Shown here piece by piece: positions 22,401-31,683 of a stretch of 44,775 bases of DNA; within the stretch, counting starts at the first letter, position 1, and the number at the start of each line of letters is the position of its first letter. The notes beneath the pieces are model-generated. The model saw only the letters and a program-made list of their open reading frames with translations. It was not told where the DNA came from and did not search any database. The position numbers were made by a program, and so were the translations under genes. Source of the stretch: Dimorphilus gyrociliatus (taxonomy: Eukaryota > Annelida > Polychaeta > Dinophilidae); NCBI GenBank assembly GCA_904063045.1, contig CAJFCJ010000091.1:96883-141657 (forward strand). The letters run 5' to 3'.

Positions 22401-23899
22401 CAATCATGTTAAATTTTTAAGGCTGTGAAGGATTTAGCTGAAAATTGTGCTCCTAAGAAAATAGTCTTAGACTATGAAAAGGCTGTTTGGAAAACTTTAC
22501 AAAATATATGGCCTGATGCTGTCTTGACTGGATGTTCATTTCACTGGTCTCAGGCAATATTTAGAAAAATTCAGGTTTATTAATTTCTAAAATTTTTAAC
22601 AATCCAATTAATATTTTTTTTGTTTAAGGAACTTGGTTATAGCAGGGAATTTAGAAAAAAAGAGGGAGCTTGGGAATCCATGAGAATGATTATGTCTTTG
22701 CCATATTTGCCTCATGGCATGATTGAAAATCAATTCACTAAAATTCAAAATCAACTGACAAAAGAAAATAAACTGTCTGATTTGTTGGACTATGTGTCTA
22801 ATAGTTGGATAAAAAATACATTTTGGTCTCCAGAGACTTGGTCTGTTTTTGATCAAAGCATAAGGACAAATAATGATCTGGAAGGTTATCATCAAAGGCT
22901 CAATAAAATTGTTGGAGAAAATGTTTCTTTTTATTTAGTGATTGATGAGTTAAAGAGGGAAGCAGACATGATAAATCTGTACAAAAAGCTTTTAAGTGAG
23001 AGAAAGATAATTAGACTTCAAAGGAAGACTTATAGCCAAATTCAAAAAGATCTTTTCTTAATTTGGGAAAATTTTAAAACAGGTGAAATTAATGCAAACC
23101 AGCTTCTGCAGCTTTGCTCAGAATTATATTATTGAAAATAGTTGACAATACCTTGATATCAAAAAACTTTACTTGAAAACACTGGTCATTTAATTGTAAA
23201 ACTTGAAAAAAGTTTGTCTTTCTTTTAAAGTTGTTTACAAATAATCAATACACAATTTATATGGTAAACCTAAAGTTGTATATATAAAAAGTTTTCTATT
23301 AACTTGTTTTTCAATATAGATTTACATTTAAATGAAATTTATTTTTATTCATGTTTTCTTTTAGTTCATGGATATTTACTTTTAGTTTATAGACATTTTC
23401 TTTCACTGTATGGACGTTTTCTTTCACTTTATGGACGTTTTCTTTCACTCCATAAGGAAATATAATTCCTAAAAAATTAAGCTAATAGGAAGAGTTAAGT
23501 GATTTTTTTTGTGAATATTTCATTTATTAATTATATGTTTAACATATTCTTTTACCAAAGGTTTACTTTTTCAACATATATTTATATTTAAATGAAATTT
23601 ATTTTAATGGACATTTTCTTTCAGTTCATGGACGTTTTCTTTCAGTTTATGGACGTTTTCTTTCAGTTTATGGACGTTTTCTTTCATGGACGTTTTCTGT
23701 CGACCCCATATTAATCAGTACTTTTAATAAAATCTTATAGAGTTAGGAAATGAAAGAAGCATAAAAAAATAACTGTCATACATGCAAGAAGATCCACCTG
23801 CAGAACCTTGAATTTGTATTTCTACAGATGTCCCTTCTTCAAATGGCTCATTTCCAATTACTGTCAATCCTGTTCCTGGAGCTGTTATATCTCCAATAT
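19413..23899 (-). CDS. Calx-beta / ITIH C-terminal-like extracellular protein, 3' exons
   Basis: Two exons are supported: 23899-23782 (118 nt, ATTCAG acceptor, GTATGA donor) and 20265-19413 (TTTTTTCAAG acceptor). The first ends with two bases of a codon and the second starts with one, so they join in frame. The spliced product has a Calx-beta-like beta repeat (EEGTSVEI..., then VVGEGQVGTATITLLSD.LVEGEE), then GDPHF..LVP...CFDV, matching the start of the inter-alpha-trypsin inhibitor heavy chain C-terminal domain, and about 200 further residues to the stop. Such proteins are secreted or cell-surface matrix proteins. The upstream exons and signal peptide were not found; gypsy debris fills 23953-25896. 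The intron is occupied by MULE-B. Function beyond the domains is unknown. Confidence 0.7.
20462..20470. other. 9-bp target site duplication, left copy
   Basis: ATATTAATC, repeated exactly at 23708-23716 on the far side of MULE-B. Confidence 0.85.
20471..20655 (+). repeat. MULE-B left terminal repeat with iterated 21-bp units
   Basis: Six to seven copies of a roughly 21-bp unit (AAAGAAAACGTCCATAAACTG with small changes), then a non-repetitive part (TTTAAATATAAATATATGTTGAA) that also appears inverted at the right end. Confidence 0.85.
21012..23135 (+). CDS. MULE-B transposase with N-terminal zinc segment and FLYWCH-like domain
   Basis: Exons: 21012-21111, 21163-22363, 22422-22574 and 22629-23135, with GT-AG introns of 51, 58 and 54 bases; intron 1 happens to stay open. 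The N-terminus has paired Cys/His (CSICND...CSLCLHICHIKC, then CFICYK), like a PHD/RING-type zinc fold. An acidic linker follows. A FLYWCH-like domain (about 21670-21870) has W.C...KRKCKA and a closing H-C-H. The catalytic core has DGTFK (first Asp), DYEKA (second Asp) with GCSFHWSQA, and NNDLEGYH (Glu). It should cut and paste the element in the nucleus. Introns 1 and 3 keep phase; canonical splicing of intron 2 would lose one base of frame, so activity is uncertain. Confidence 0.8.
23310..23707 (+). repeat. MULE-B right terminal repeat, duplicated
   Basis: The inverted form of the left end occurs at 23573-23707 (five units of TGGACGTTTTCTTTCAGTTTA type). A second, inner copy with three to four units lies at 23310-23455, so the right terminal repeat is present twice. 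Confidence 0.8.
23708..23716. other. 9-bp target site duplication, right copy
   Basis: ATATTAATC, identical to 20462-20470. Confidence 0.85.
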
Positions 23900-23952
23900 C
23901 TGAATGAATAAGGTCTTTAGAAAGTTGTATTATATTGGGAAAATGAAATTAA

Positions 23953-24197
23953 ACAGGTCATGAAATTAAAAAATAAACCTGTTGAGATAAACTTCTACAC
24001 TGAACAAGTTTTGGATGACACGCTAATGAAAATTGTAGAAAAATTGGAAGGAGCAAATATTGATGTTGAAATGTTCAAGGAATACAAAAATTTTATTGAA
24101 CATATGTTTGTCAAAGATGATTTAGTATGGTATCTGAATGGTTGTCAACCATTACTGGTAATTCCACTACTGACTTTAACAAACCTACTGAACCAAA
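23953..24197 (+). repeat. 245-bp exact copy of the Gy3 integrase ORF start
   Basis: Identical by eye to 30561-30805, from ACAGGTCATG through the first 79 codons of the integrase ORF. No other part of an element is attached. A short A-rich tract follows at about 24215-24241. It lies just upstream of the Calx-beta/ITIH exon. Confidence 0.85.
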
Positions 24198-24296
24198 AAT
24201 GAAAAGTACTTAAATAAAAAACAAAAATGCTAAAAAAAAACAAATTCATTATTGCTTTGCTCTGATCATTTGAATTCTAATCTAAAAAAAGAAAAT

Positions 24297-25494
24297 GGAT
24301 TTATATACAATATTTTTCAGGCCAATTGCAGGCAAACATGTTTTAAATAGCAATATACAAATATTCTTTTATTATTGTATTATGATTGTAAGCATTTCAT
24401 TCTGAACCAAAGTAAAATTGTATTTTTGTAATTGTCATTGTCATTTAACAATATCACAAAGAACTGTACTGCTCTTGCTTGGCCAATTTATGTGTTTGCA
24501 GAATTAGGTCTTCAATTCTATGTTGATAATTGAAGAAAGATTTAGCTTGATACTGGGGCAAACTGAACCCAAAAATACATCTAAATGATTAGTGTCATCA
24601 TCACTTTGAAAAATGATCTGTCTCATGAATATTGATATTCAAAAGTTTTATTTTCCTCTTATATAGAAGAAGGCTTTTATTATAGCCTCTCAAAAGGCTA
24701 CAGTTGCTACTGTGCTGCCAAGTTCTATTAGAGGAAATTTTTCATTTTTATTGTGCACTTCAGTTCGATATGAATGTACTTTTAGAAAATAGTAGACTTA
24801 ACTCAATACTATATAATAAGAATACTAAGCTAGCCAAAGAGTATAAAAAGATCAAACTCAACTATTGTTGACATTTGGACCAGTTCCAACTTCTCACATT
24901 CAATGGCTGAATTGAATGTTACCAAAATTGTTATGTCTTACAAAAGAAGCTGACTATCTAATTTTATCTGACCTAATTACTCAGGATGAATGGAACCAAT
25001 TAAAGGCAGGACCATTTTTAGAACTTTCAATTGTGTTAAAATGTTACTTTGCATTGTTGAAACATGGAAATTGTGAACTGTTAAACTCTTAACCACTTGC
25101 TTAGAGAAAAAAGCTCAGAGTATTCAATACATATCTTCTTTGGAAAATACTGGCTTTCTGTTGAAAGTTTGATATAAAACTTTGTTTGAATATTATTTAG
25201 GATTTATATACAATATTTTTCAGGCCAATTGCAGACACATGTATTTTAAATAGCAATATACAAATATTCTTTTATATTTTAGTATTGTGATTGTAAGCAT
25301 GTCATCCTCAACCAAAGTAAAATTGCATTTTTGTAACTGTCATTGTACTTTGTTGTATCTTGATCATAGGAATTTCGTAAAATGTAACAATTTTGGTAAC
25401 ATTCAATTCAACCATTGAAAGTGAGAAATTGAAACTGGTCGAAATGTCAACAATAGTTGAGTTTGACCTTTTGATACTCTTTTGCTGGCGGCTA
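24297..25494. repeat. LTR debris with direct and inverted repeats
   Basis: A direct repeat of about 147 bases occurs at 24297-24441 and 25200-25346. Each copy is followed by a minus-strand LTR end: 24465 TGTACTGCTCTTGC as in Gy1, and 25344 TGTACTTTGTTGTA as in Gy3. An inverted repeat of about 100 bases pairs 24835-24933 with 25385-25494. In between, 25080-25175 resembles the R-U5 part of a plus-strand gypsy LTR. No intact element. Confidence 0.6.
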
Positions 25495-25548
25495 AATAAA
25501 TGTTCTTAAAATGTAATTAAACAATGTTCACCAATAGACTCTACAGAA

Positions 25549-25896
25549 GTGGTTTGTGACTTAAGAGTGATAAAAAAGGACAACAAATGTTCTCAATTTT
25601 TACTCATCACCATGAACAACATGCTTTTCCAAGTGGAACCAGTTACTCATGTTTTACAGCAAGTCAGCCTGGAAGAAATTACCTATAATGAGTGTAAGTC
25701 AAACAAGTTGTTCTACAAAACAACTCACAACCCATTAAATCCTATAAGAAATCAACCAATGAAAGACAAAACCTATGTGTATTATTTAGAAAGAGGATGC
25801 GGATTTCACACTGTGTCTGCAAAATCCATGCACTTAAATATCCACAATCACCTTTCTGAACCAAAGAATTTTGATCAGTTTTCCTGCTCCCCATGA
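25549..25896 (+). pseudogene. Env-like fragment of another gypsy element
   Basis: The 115-residue open frame corresponds to the central env-like section of Gy2 around 7725-8010 (shared VVCD.R.I.K, a YYL..GCGF block and the LNIHN/MKISN end) but is clearly diverged. It stops just before the Gy3 target site. The signal and membrane parts are missing, so it is a relic. Confidence 0.6.
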
Positions 25897-25901
25897 GTGG
25901 G

Positions 25902-26854
25902 TGTACACATTTAGGCAGTTTGTAGGTACTAAACACATAAGCTCGTAACCAGGCTCACAAACTCACACAATACACCCAAATTGTTACATTTCATTCATCA
26001 ATGGAAAGCAATATTGAAAGAGTATTATAGAGTACTTTACACACCTAAAACTACAACATACACTATTTAAACTAAGTTGTAAAAGTATTTTACAACTTAG
26101 ATGTTAACCCTAATTATTATACACATCATATTTAATGAATATTAATTATATCTTCCACTATTCTATTTATATTTGGAGCTTTTAGATTATTGTCACTTTT
26201 CAACAGTATTGTATGCACAATACTATATTGAATGATTAAGTTTAATACTTTTATCCTACCAGTCCTTTACACAGAAACATATTATCTTACACAAACAATT
26301 ATTATTAATAATTTGTTGTATATTAAAACGGCATCAAGTTGACCTTTTCCTATTTTTGTGTTTTGGAATCAATCCAACTTCTATTAATAATTGTTACATC
26401 TTAGGCAACTTTCTGACCTACTAAAATAGGGAGCAAAAGTTCTCCAAGATAAAGAAAAAGTAACAAACATGGAAGTATATTTGAACTTTCCCTTTATCCA
26501 AATTGTTACATTTGTTTGTGTGAATATTTTTATCCGTGAACTGTGAACTATTGGAAAAGTATATAAACCCTACGAATTTAACAGTAGTCAGTTCAGTTTT
26601 CTAACCATCAGCTGGTTCTTCAAACTTGCTTGTTTAGAACTAGAAACTCATTTACTCAAATACATATTCTTTGAATGAAATACTGGTGTTTGTTGGTTAA
26701 TTTTTACTGGAATTACATTTATTAAGACTACTTGTGGACGAACTTGAAAGGTTCTATTTGGACCAGTACTTTGGCAAATTGGTAAATGATTGGAGAGGAC
26801 AAATTTGATAGTGACGAGCTAGGACTTCCTACAATTACAATACAACAAAGTACA
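25902..26854 (+). repeat. Gy3 5' LTR
   Basis: TATATAAA at 26560-26567, with GTCAGTTCAG about 25 bases on as a likely initiator (start of R). The two differences from the 3' LTR are at 26801 (A versus G at 32824) and 26816 (G versus A at 32839). The last 69 bases are open and in frame with gag. Confidence 0.92.
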
Positions 26855-29800
26855 AATATGGCGCAGTCAACAGCCCACAACACTTCTACAATGAATGATA
26901 TTTTGGTTTTTGAAAATGACAAGACCAGAGGCAAAGAAATAGATGAGTATCTTACTAAAATAAATGAATTAATGTTGAGAATTAAAAGTAGTGGAGCCAA
27001 GGTTGATGGTAATAGTTTTTTGAAATACCATTTGATGACTGGGGCAGCTATAATTCCTGAAGGTATGGAGAACCCTTATCCTACTCAACCAAAATTCAAT
27101 AATGATGGCATTCAAGATAATGCTTTGGAAAAGACAATTGCAAGTCTTCTAATTGATGCTAATGAGAAACCTAATACTACTTTGCTAAGACCTTTTTCTG
27201 GTAGCAAAGATACTTGGGCCTTTAAGAGGAACTTTCAAACTGCTTGTGAATTAAACCTTTGGGATACAGAGGAAAAGAGAATTCGAATGTTGAGAAAATA
27301 CACTACTGGAAGAGCCAGAGATGTAATTGAAAGCTTACCCTCCAGGGCAACTGAAAATGAAATTTGGGATGCATTGGATGAAGAATTTAATCCAGATCCT
27401 ATGGCTTATAAAAAAGATATTGATAGATTGAGACAGTTCAATGATGAAACTGTTCAAAGTTTTGTTAGAAGAAGTAAAGAACTTGTAGAGAAATTCCTAC
27501 CATTCAAACCTACTGAGATGGTATGTGTTACTGAGAGAGTTAGAGAACTGCAACTCCTTAGTATATTCAGGAATGGTCTAAAAGGAAAAATTGTGAACCA
27601 TGTGGAAAAAGATGGAAAAATTAGCTCAGTAATCCAATATATTAAATTGGCAAAAAGAGCAGAAATTTACTTTAATAATGCAAGGAGAGAAGATGAAAAT
27701 GAATTCAAGCAATTCAAAAAAAGATTTGATAACAATAATAGTTATGCGAATGATAATGACCATAAATTTACACCTTTTTCTCAAAATAGGACCCATCAAT
27801 ACCAAAGATCTGGAAATGAGAGAGGTACCTTCAACAGATTAATTCATGCTGAACCTGATCAACCTAATGAAAGAGAAACTTCCAAGGGTACAATGGCAAT
27901 ATTTAATCTTAAAGAGGAGAAAGTTGCACATTTCAAGTGCACATCTCAAATAAAAGGAAGAGATGATTTCCAATTTCGTTTAAAGAATCATAATGGAAGA
28001 GAAGTGATTGCATTATGTGACACAGGAGCACTCATGTCATTTATCACTGAAAAAGAAATTAAATTATTGGACCAAAAATGGGTAAAGAAAGAAACCACTT
28101 CATTACCAATAATAACTTCAGCTGATGGAAATGCTTTGAAAACTAAAGGTAAAGCAAAACTTAACATACAATTTGCTGGAAGAATAATGGAACAAGAATT
28201 CTTTATAATGGAAAAATTGGATATGGCAATAATTTTGGGATGTGACTTCTTAAGAAAGTCTGGAGCAATAATCAACTTTGCAATTAAACAAGTTTCACTC
28301 CCATTCTTTATAAGAAAAGGAGAACCTGTTAAAACTTTTCTACAAAAAAGACAAAAGGATCAAACACACAAAAGAAACCAAGGGAAACCTAACAAACTAA
28401 CTGTAGGAATGATTGGACAATATGCTCATGAACATGATGACCCATCTGAAGTGTCAGATAGTGTGGATTCAGATATGGATATTACTGAGCCAGATACTGG
28501 ATATGATACAAGTAATACTTATGGCTCAAATGAAACTTTGAGTTCTTCTGAAAATTATGATACAGAGATGAGTAATGAACCAGAGCATAACTCAGACTCA
28601 GATTTGGATATTGTTAATGGTATAAAGTCATCTGAAGAAGAAAATGGCAACATAACAGATTCAGACAATGACTCAGTTATTATCATTAACTCATCTGCTG
28701 AAGAAACTGAAACTGAATCTGAAGAATTAATTACAGAAATGGAAATGAAAACACAATACATAGAATTAAAGGATGGAATGACTATCAAAGTTGAAAAAGA
28801 ACAAATGAAAACTCCAGCAACTCCTGAGATAGAAGAATTACTGCTGGAAAGTGTTGAGTTTGAACATATGTCTAATCAAAATATACACCACATTAATTCA
28901 ACTACAGTAGAAATTGACAACTATTTACATGTGTCCAAAAATAATCCTGACAAAATCAGGGAAGAATTGAAAGAAATCATCAAGAATTATGAAGACATTA
29001 TTGCTACAAATCAAAATGACATTGGCTCACCAGATGTTCCACCAATGGCAATTGAATTATTGGAAGATGTGAAACCTTTTAAACAAAGACCATACAGATT
29101 ACCACCCAACAAACAACAGGAATGTAGGGAACAACTTAATGGATTATTAGCAAATGGTTTGATTAGAGCAAGCAAAAGCCAATGGGCTTCACCAATTGTT
29201 TTTGTGAAAAAGAAAGAAGGAACATTAAGAATGTGTGTAGATTACAGAAAACTTAACAAGCATTCAAAAAAGAATTGTTATCCAATCCCACACCAAGAAG
29301 ATTTATTTGACAAACTTGGAGGAGGACATAAATACTTTTCCATCTTGGATTTGACAAGTGCATTTCACCACATCCCTATCAAGGAAGAAGACAAAGAAAA
29401 AACTGCTTTCATAACACCATTTGGTCTATTTGAATTTAATCGAATGCCTTTTGGTTTAGCAAATGCACCCTCACACTTCAGCTATATTATGGCAAATTTT
29501 GTCATAAATGGATTGGAAAATTTCTGTATTAACTATATGGATGATATTATTGTTTTTACCAAAACATTGGAGGAACACTACACAAGTCTACAGAAACTGA
29601 TGGAAAGAATCAAAGAAAAGGACTTCAGAATCAAGTTAAGCAAATGTGCATTTCTACAAGAATCAGTACAATTTCTTGGTCATAGAATTACACAGAATGG
29701 TATTGAAACTGATCCAGAAAAGATTCAAAAGATAAAAGATGCTGAATTACCAATGTTTGCAAATACTTTACTAAGTTTTGTTGCATTTTGTGGTTATTAT

Positions 29801-30571
29801 AGACGATTTATCAAGGACTTTGCAAAAATTACAAAACCATTGAGAGAATTATTAAAACTACATCAGAAGACTGAAAGACTAAAATGGACTACAGAAGCAG
29901 AGAAAGCGTATCAGACACTAAAGAAATCAATGACAGAACCACCAATACTTCAACTACCTGATTTTAGTAAACCATTCTATCTAACAACAGATGCCTCCAA
30001 TTATGCAGTTGGTGCAGTTTTAGAACAAGAATGGGAAGAAGATGGAAAGAAAATAAGAAAGCCAATTTCTTTTGCTTCAAAACTCCTAATCAATACACAA
30101 CTAAGGTATGCAGCTTATCAAAAAGAAGCTTTTGCAGTCTATTGGGCAGTACAAAAATTCTCCCATTACTTGCAGTATAAGAAATTTTTTCTTTACACTG
30201 ATCACCAAAATTTGGTACAAACATTTGTACAAAACAAATTAAATTCAAGTACTGTTAAATGGGTTATGGCACTTATGGATATGGACTTTGAAATAATTTA
30301 CATACCTGGAAGAACCAACAGAGCAGACTGGATATCCAGAATTGGAGAAACTGATGAAGTTATTGATTTCCGAAATTTACTAAAGGAAAGACTAAATGAA
30401 GAAAAACAAAATGGCAATACAATTCCACAATTAGCAGAAAGAAAGGATATGCTTAAATGCTTTTATATTGATACAGAAGATTTAGAAGACTTAGCTGATT
30501 TTTTGGATGACATTTTAGACAATAATGATGGTTATGATGAAGAAGCAGATGACAAAAATTACAGGTCATGA
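26786..30571 (+). CDS. Gy3 Gag-protease-RT-RNase H polyprotein
   Basis: 1261 residues from the ATG at 26786, which lies in U5. Alternative starts are 26858 (overlapping the primer site) or later Met codons. Gag covers about 1-330 with no CCHC knuckle. The aspartic protease DTG is at residue 412. A long Asp/Glu/Ser-rich insert spans about 550-700. RT has [21 protein letters not shown] and YMDD (residue 917), and RNase H has TTDAS (about 1067), E.FAVYW, YTDHQ and RADW. It would form capsid and copy RNA to DNA. The frame is intact and ends by TGA at 30569-30571, overlapping the integrase ATG by four bases (ATGA). Confidence 0.9.
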   Translation: MIGEDKFDSDELGLPTITIQQSTNMAQSTAHNTSTMNDILVFENDKTRGKEIDEYLTKINELMLRIKSSGAKVDGNSFLKYHLMTGAAIIPEGMENPYPTQPKFNNDGIQDNALEKTIASLLIDANEKPNTTLLRPFSGSKDTWAFKRNFQTACELNLWDTEEKRIRMLRKYTTGRARDVIESLPSRATENEIWDALDEEFNPDPMAYKKDIDRLRQFNDETVQSFVRRSKELVEKFLPFKPTEMVCVTERVRELQLLSIFRNGLKGKIVNHVEKDGKISSVIQYIKLAKRAEIYFNNARREDENEFKQFKKRFDNNNSYANDNDHKFTPFSQNRTHQYQRSGNERGTFNRLIHAEPDQPNERETSKGTMAIFNLKEEKVAHFKCTSQIKGRDDFQFRLKNHNGREVIALCDTGALMSFITEKEIKLLDQKWVKKETTSLPIITSADGNALKTKGKAKLNIQFAGRIMEQEFFIMEKLDMAIILGCDFLRKSGAIINFAIKQVSLPFFIRKGEPVKTFLQKRQKDQTHKRNQGKPNKLTVGMIGQYAHEHDDPSEVSDSVDSDMDITEPDTGYDTSNTYGSNETLSSSENYDTEMSNEPEHNSDSDLDIVNGIKSSEEENGNITDSDNDSVIIINSSAEETETESEELITEMEMKTQYIELKDGMTIKVEKEQMKTPATPEIEELLLESVEFEHMSNQNIHHINSTTVEIDNYLHVSKNNPDKIREELKEIIKNYEDIIATNQNDIGSPDVPPMAIELLEDVKPFKQRPYRLPPNKQQECREQLNGLLANGLIRASKSQWASPIVFVKKKEGTLRMCVDYRKLNKHSKKNCYPIPHQEDLFDKLGGGHKYFSILDLTSAFHHIPIKEEDKEKTAFITPFGLFEFNRMPFGLANAPSHFSYIMANFVINGLENFCINYMDDIIVFTKTLEEHYTSLQKLMERIKEKDFRIKLSKCAFLQESVQFLGHRITQNGIETDPEKIQKIKDAELPMFANTLLSFVAFCGYYRRFIKDFAKITKPLRELLKLHQKTERLKWTTEAEKAYQTLKKSMTEPPILQLPDFSKPFYLTTDASNYAVGAVLEQEWEEDGKKIRKPISFASKLLINTQLRYAAYQKEAFAVYWAVQKFSHYLQYKKFFLYTDHQNLVQTFVQNKLNSSTVKWVMALMDMDFEIIYIPGRTNRADWISRIGETDEVIDFRNLLKERLNEEKQNGNTIPQLAERKDMLKCFYIDTEDLEDLADFLDDILDNNDGYDEEADDKNYRS
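26859..26876 (+). other. Gy3 primer-binding site, tRNA-Ser type
   Basis: TGGCGCAGTCAACAGCCC, four bases after the LTR. The first 10 bases equal the Gy1 site; the rest diverges from the tRNA. An ATG at 26858-26860 overlaps its first two bases. Confidence 0.7.
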
Positions 30572-31683
30572 AATTAAAAAATAAACCTGTTGAGATAAAC
30601 TTCTACACTGAACAAGTTTTGGATGACACGCTAATGAAAATTGTAGAAAAATTGGAAGGAGCAAATATTGATGTTGAAATGTTCAAGGAATACAAAAATT
30701 TTATTGAACATATGTTTGTCAAAGATGATTTAGTATGGTATCTGAATGGTTGTCAACCATTACTGGTAATTCCACTACTGACTTTAACAAACCTACTGAA
30801 CCAAATACATCAACATCAAATATTTGAACACTATGGTGTAGACATAACAATTCATACTTTGGAACAAGCTTTCTGGCATCCACAACTTAAGAAAACAATT
30901 AAAGACCATATAAAGAATTGCAAATTCTGTGAACAATTAAGAGCACCTGGAAACAAACATCTATTGGTTGAAACACCCCATCCAACTCTACCAATGCAAA
31001 GAATTGCAATGGACATAATGGGACCACTAACAGGACATGAATCTTACAAATACATACTTGTCATTATAGATTACATGTCAAGATTTACAAATCTATTTCC
31101 ATTAAAAACTCAGACAGCTGAAGAAATATCAAAACACTTGTTTTTTAACTACTTTCCAAAATTTGGTATTCCAGAAGAAATTCTCACAGACCAAGGACGG
31201 AATTTTCTGGGGGAAATATTTACAGAGATGGTTACATCAATGGGAATAAGGAAAATAAAAACAACAGCATTCCATAGCCAAAGTAATGGAATGGTAGAAA
31301 GAAAGAATTTGGAAATTCGCAGAGCACTACATAAACATGTAGTTATGGAACAATTAACAGATTGGACAAGACAATTACCAATAATTCAAACATGCTTAAA
31401 CCAAATTCCAGTGGGAAGCACAGGCAAAACTCCACATGAAATATTATTTGGATTGAAGAATAGGAATGTCTTAGATTTGTTAATGGAAGTTCCAAGATTA
31501 GAACCAACAACAAAATTTCTATTTGATAGAAAGCATGAAATGGAAGAAATAAGAGCAACTGCATTGTGCAAATCTGTCATGAAAAAGAAGGCATATAGAG
31601 ATAGAGTAAACAAAACTGAACATATATTCTCATCATGGGCCAGACACCTTACAAAACACTCATCAACATACTTCTTCCAATAA
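30568..31683 (+). CDS. Gy3 integrase, C-terminally truncated
   Basis: Separate ORF starting at ATG 30568, inside the stop region of the upstream ORF. The zinc domain has H...H in the EHYGVDITIHTL area and CKFC. The catalytic triad is Asp149 (AMDIMG), Asp208 (LTDQG) and Glu244 (GMVER), i.e. DD35E. After about residue 350 (31616) it jumps into env-tail DNA read in the wrong frame, so the C-terminal domain present in Gy2 is lost by a deletion of about 2.4 kb. The core is complete, but strand transfer without the C-terminal domain is doubtful. Confidence 0.85.
   Translation: MKLKNKPVEINFYTEQVLDDTLMKIVEKLEGANIDVEMFKEYKNFIEHMFVKDDLVWYLNGCQPLLVIPLLTLTNLLNQIHQHQIFEHYGVDITIHTLEQAFWHPQLKKTIKDHIKNCKFCEQLRAPGNKHLLVETPHPTLPMQRIAMDIMGPLTGHESYKYILVIIDYMSRFTNLFPLKTQTAEEISKHLFFNYFPKFGIPEEILTDQGRNFLGEIFTEMVTSMGIRKIKTTAFHSQSNGMVERKNLEIRRALHKHVVMEQLTDWTRQLPIIQTCLNQIPVGSTGKTPHEILFGLKNRNVLDLLMEVPRLEPTTKFLFDRKHEMEEIRATALCKSVMKKKAYRDRVNKTEHIFSSWARHLTKHSSTYFFQ

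Larger units (their letters stand above)
20471..23707 (+). mobile_element. MULE-B: complete Mutator-like transposon, 3237 bp
   Basis: It is bounded by inverted ends (left GGATGCGACAGAAAACGTCC, right reverse complement GGGGTCGACAGAAAACGTCC) and by a 9-bp target duplication ATATTAATC at 20462-20470 and 23708-23716. Nine-base duplications are typical of Mutator-like elements. It holds one transposase gene. It lies in an intron of the Calx-beta/ITIH gene, opposite in direction to that gene. Confidence 0.9.

Noticed and set aside
25890-25902. GAGTGGG before the Gy3 5' LTR as a purine tract of an adjoining element
   Set aside because: The exact GTGGG after the 3' LTR makes a target duplication the simpler reading, though chance similarity to the purine tract cannot be excluded.
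30555-30570. Intron acceptor (TTACAG) before the integrase ATG in Gy3
   Set aside because: No suitable donor could be tied to it, and the ATGA overlap explains the arrangement without splicing.
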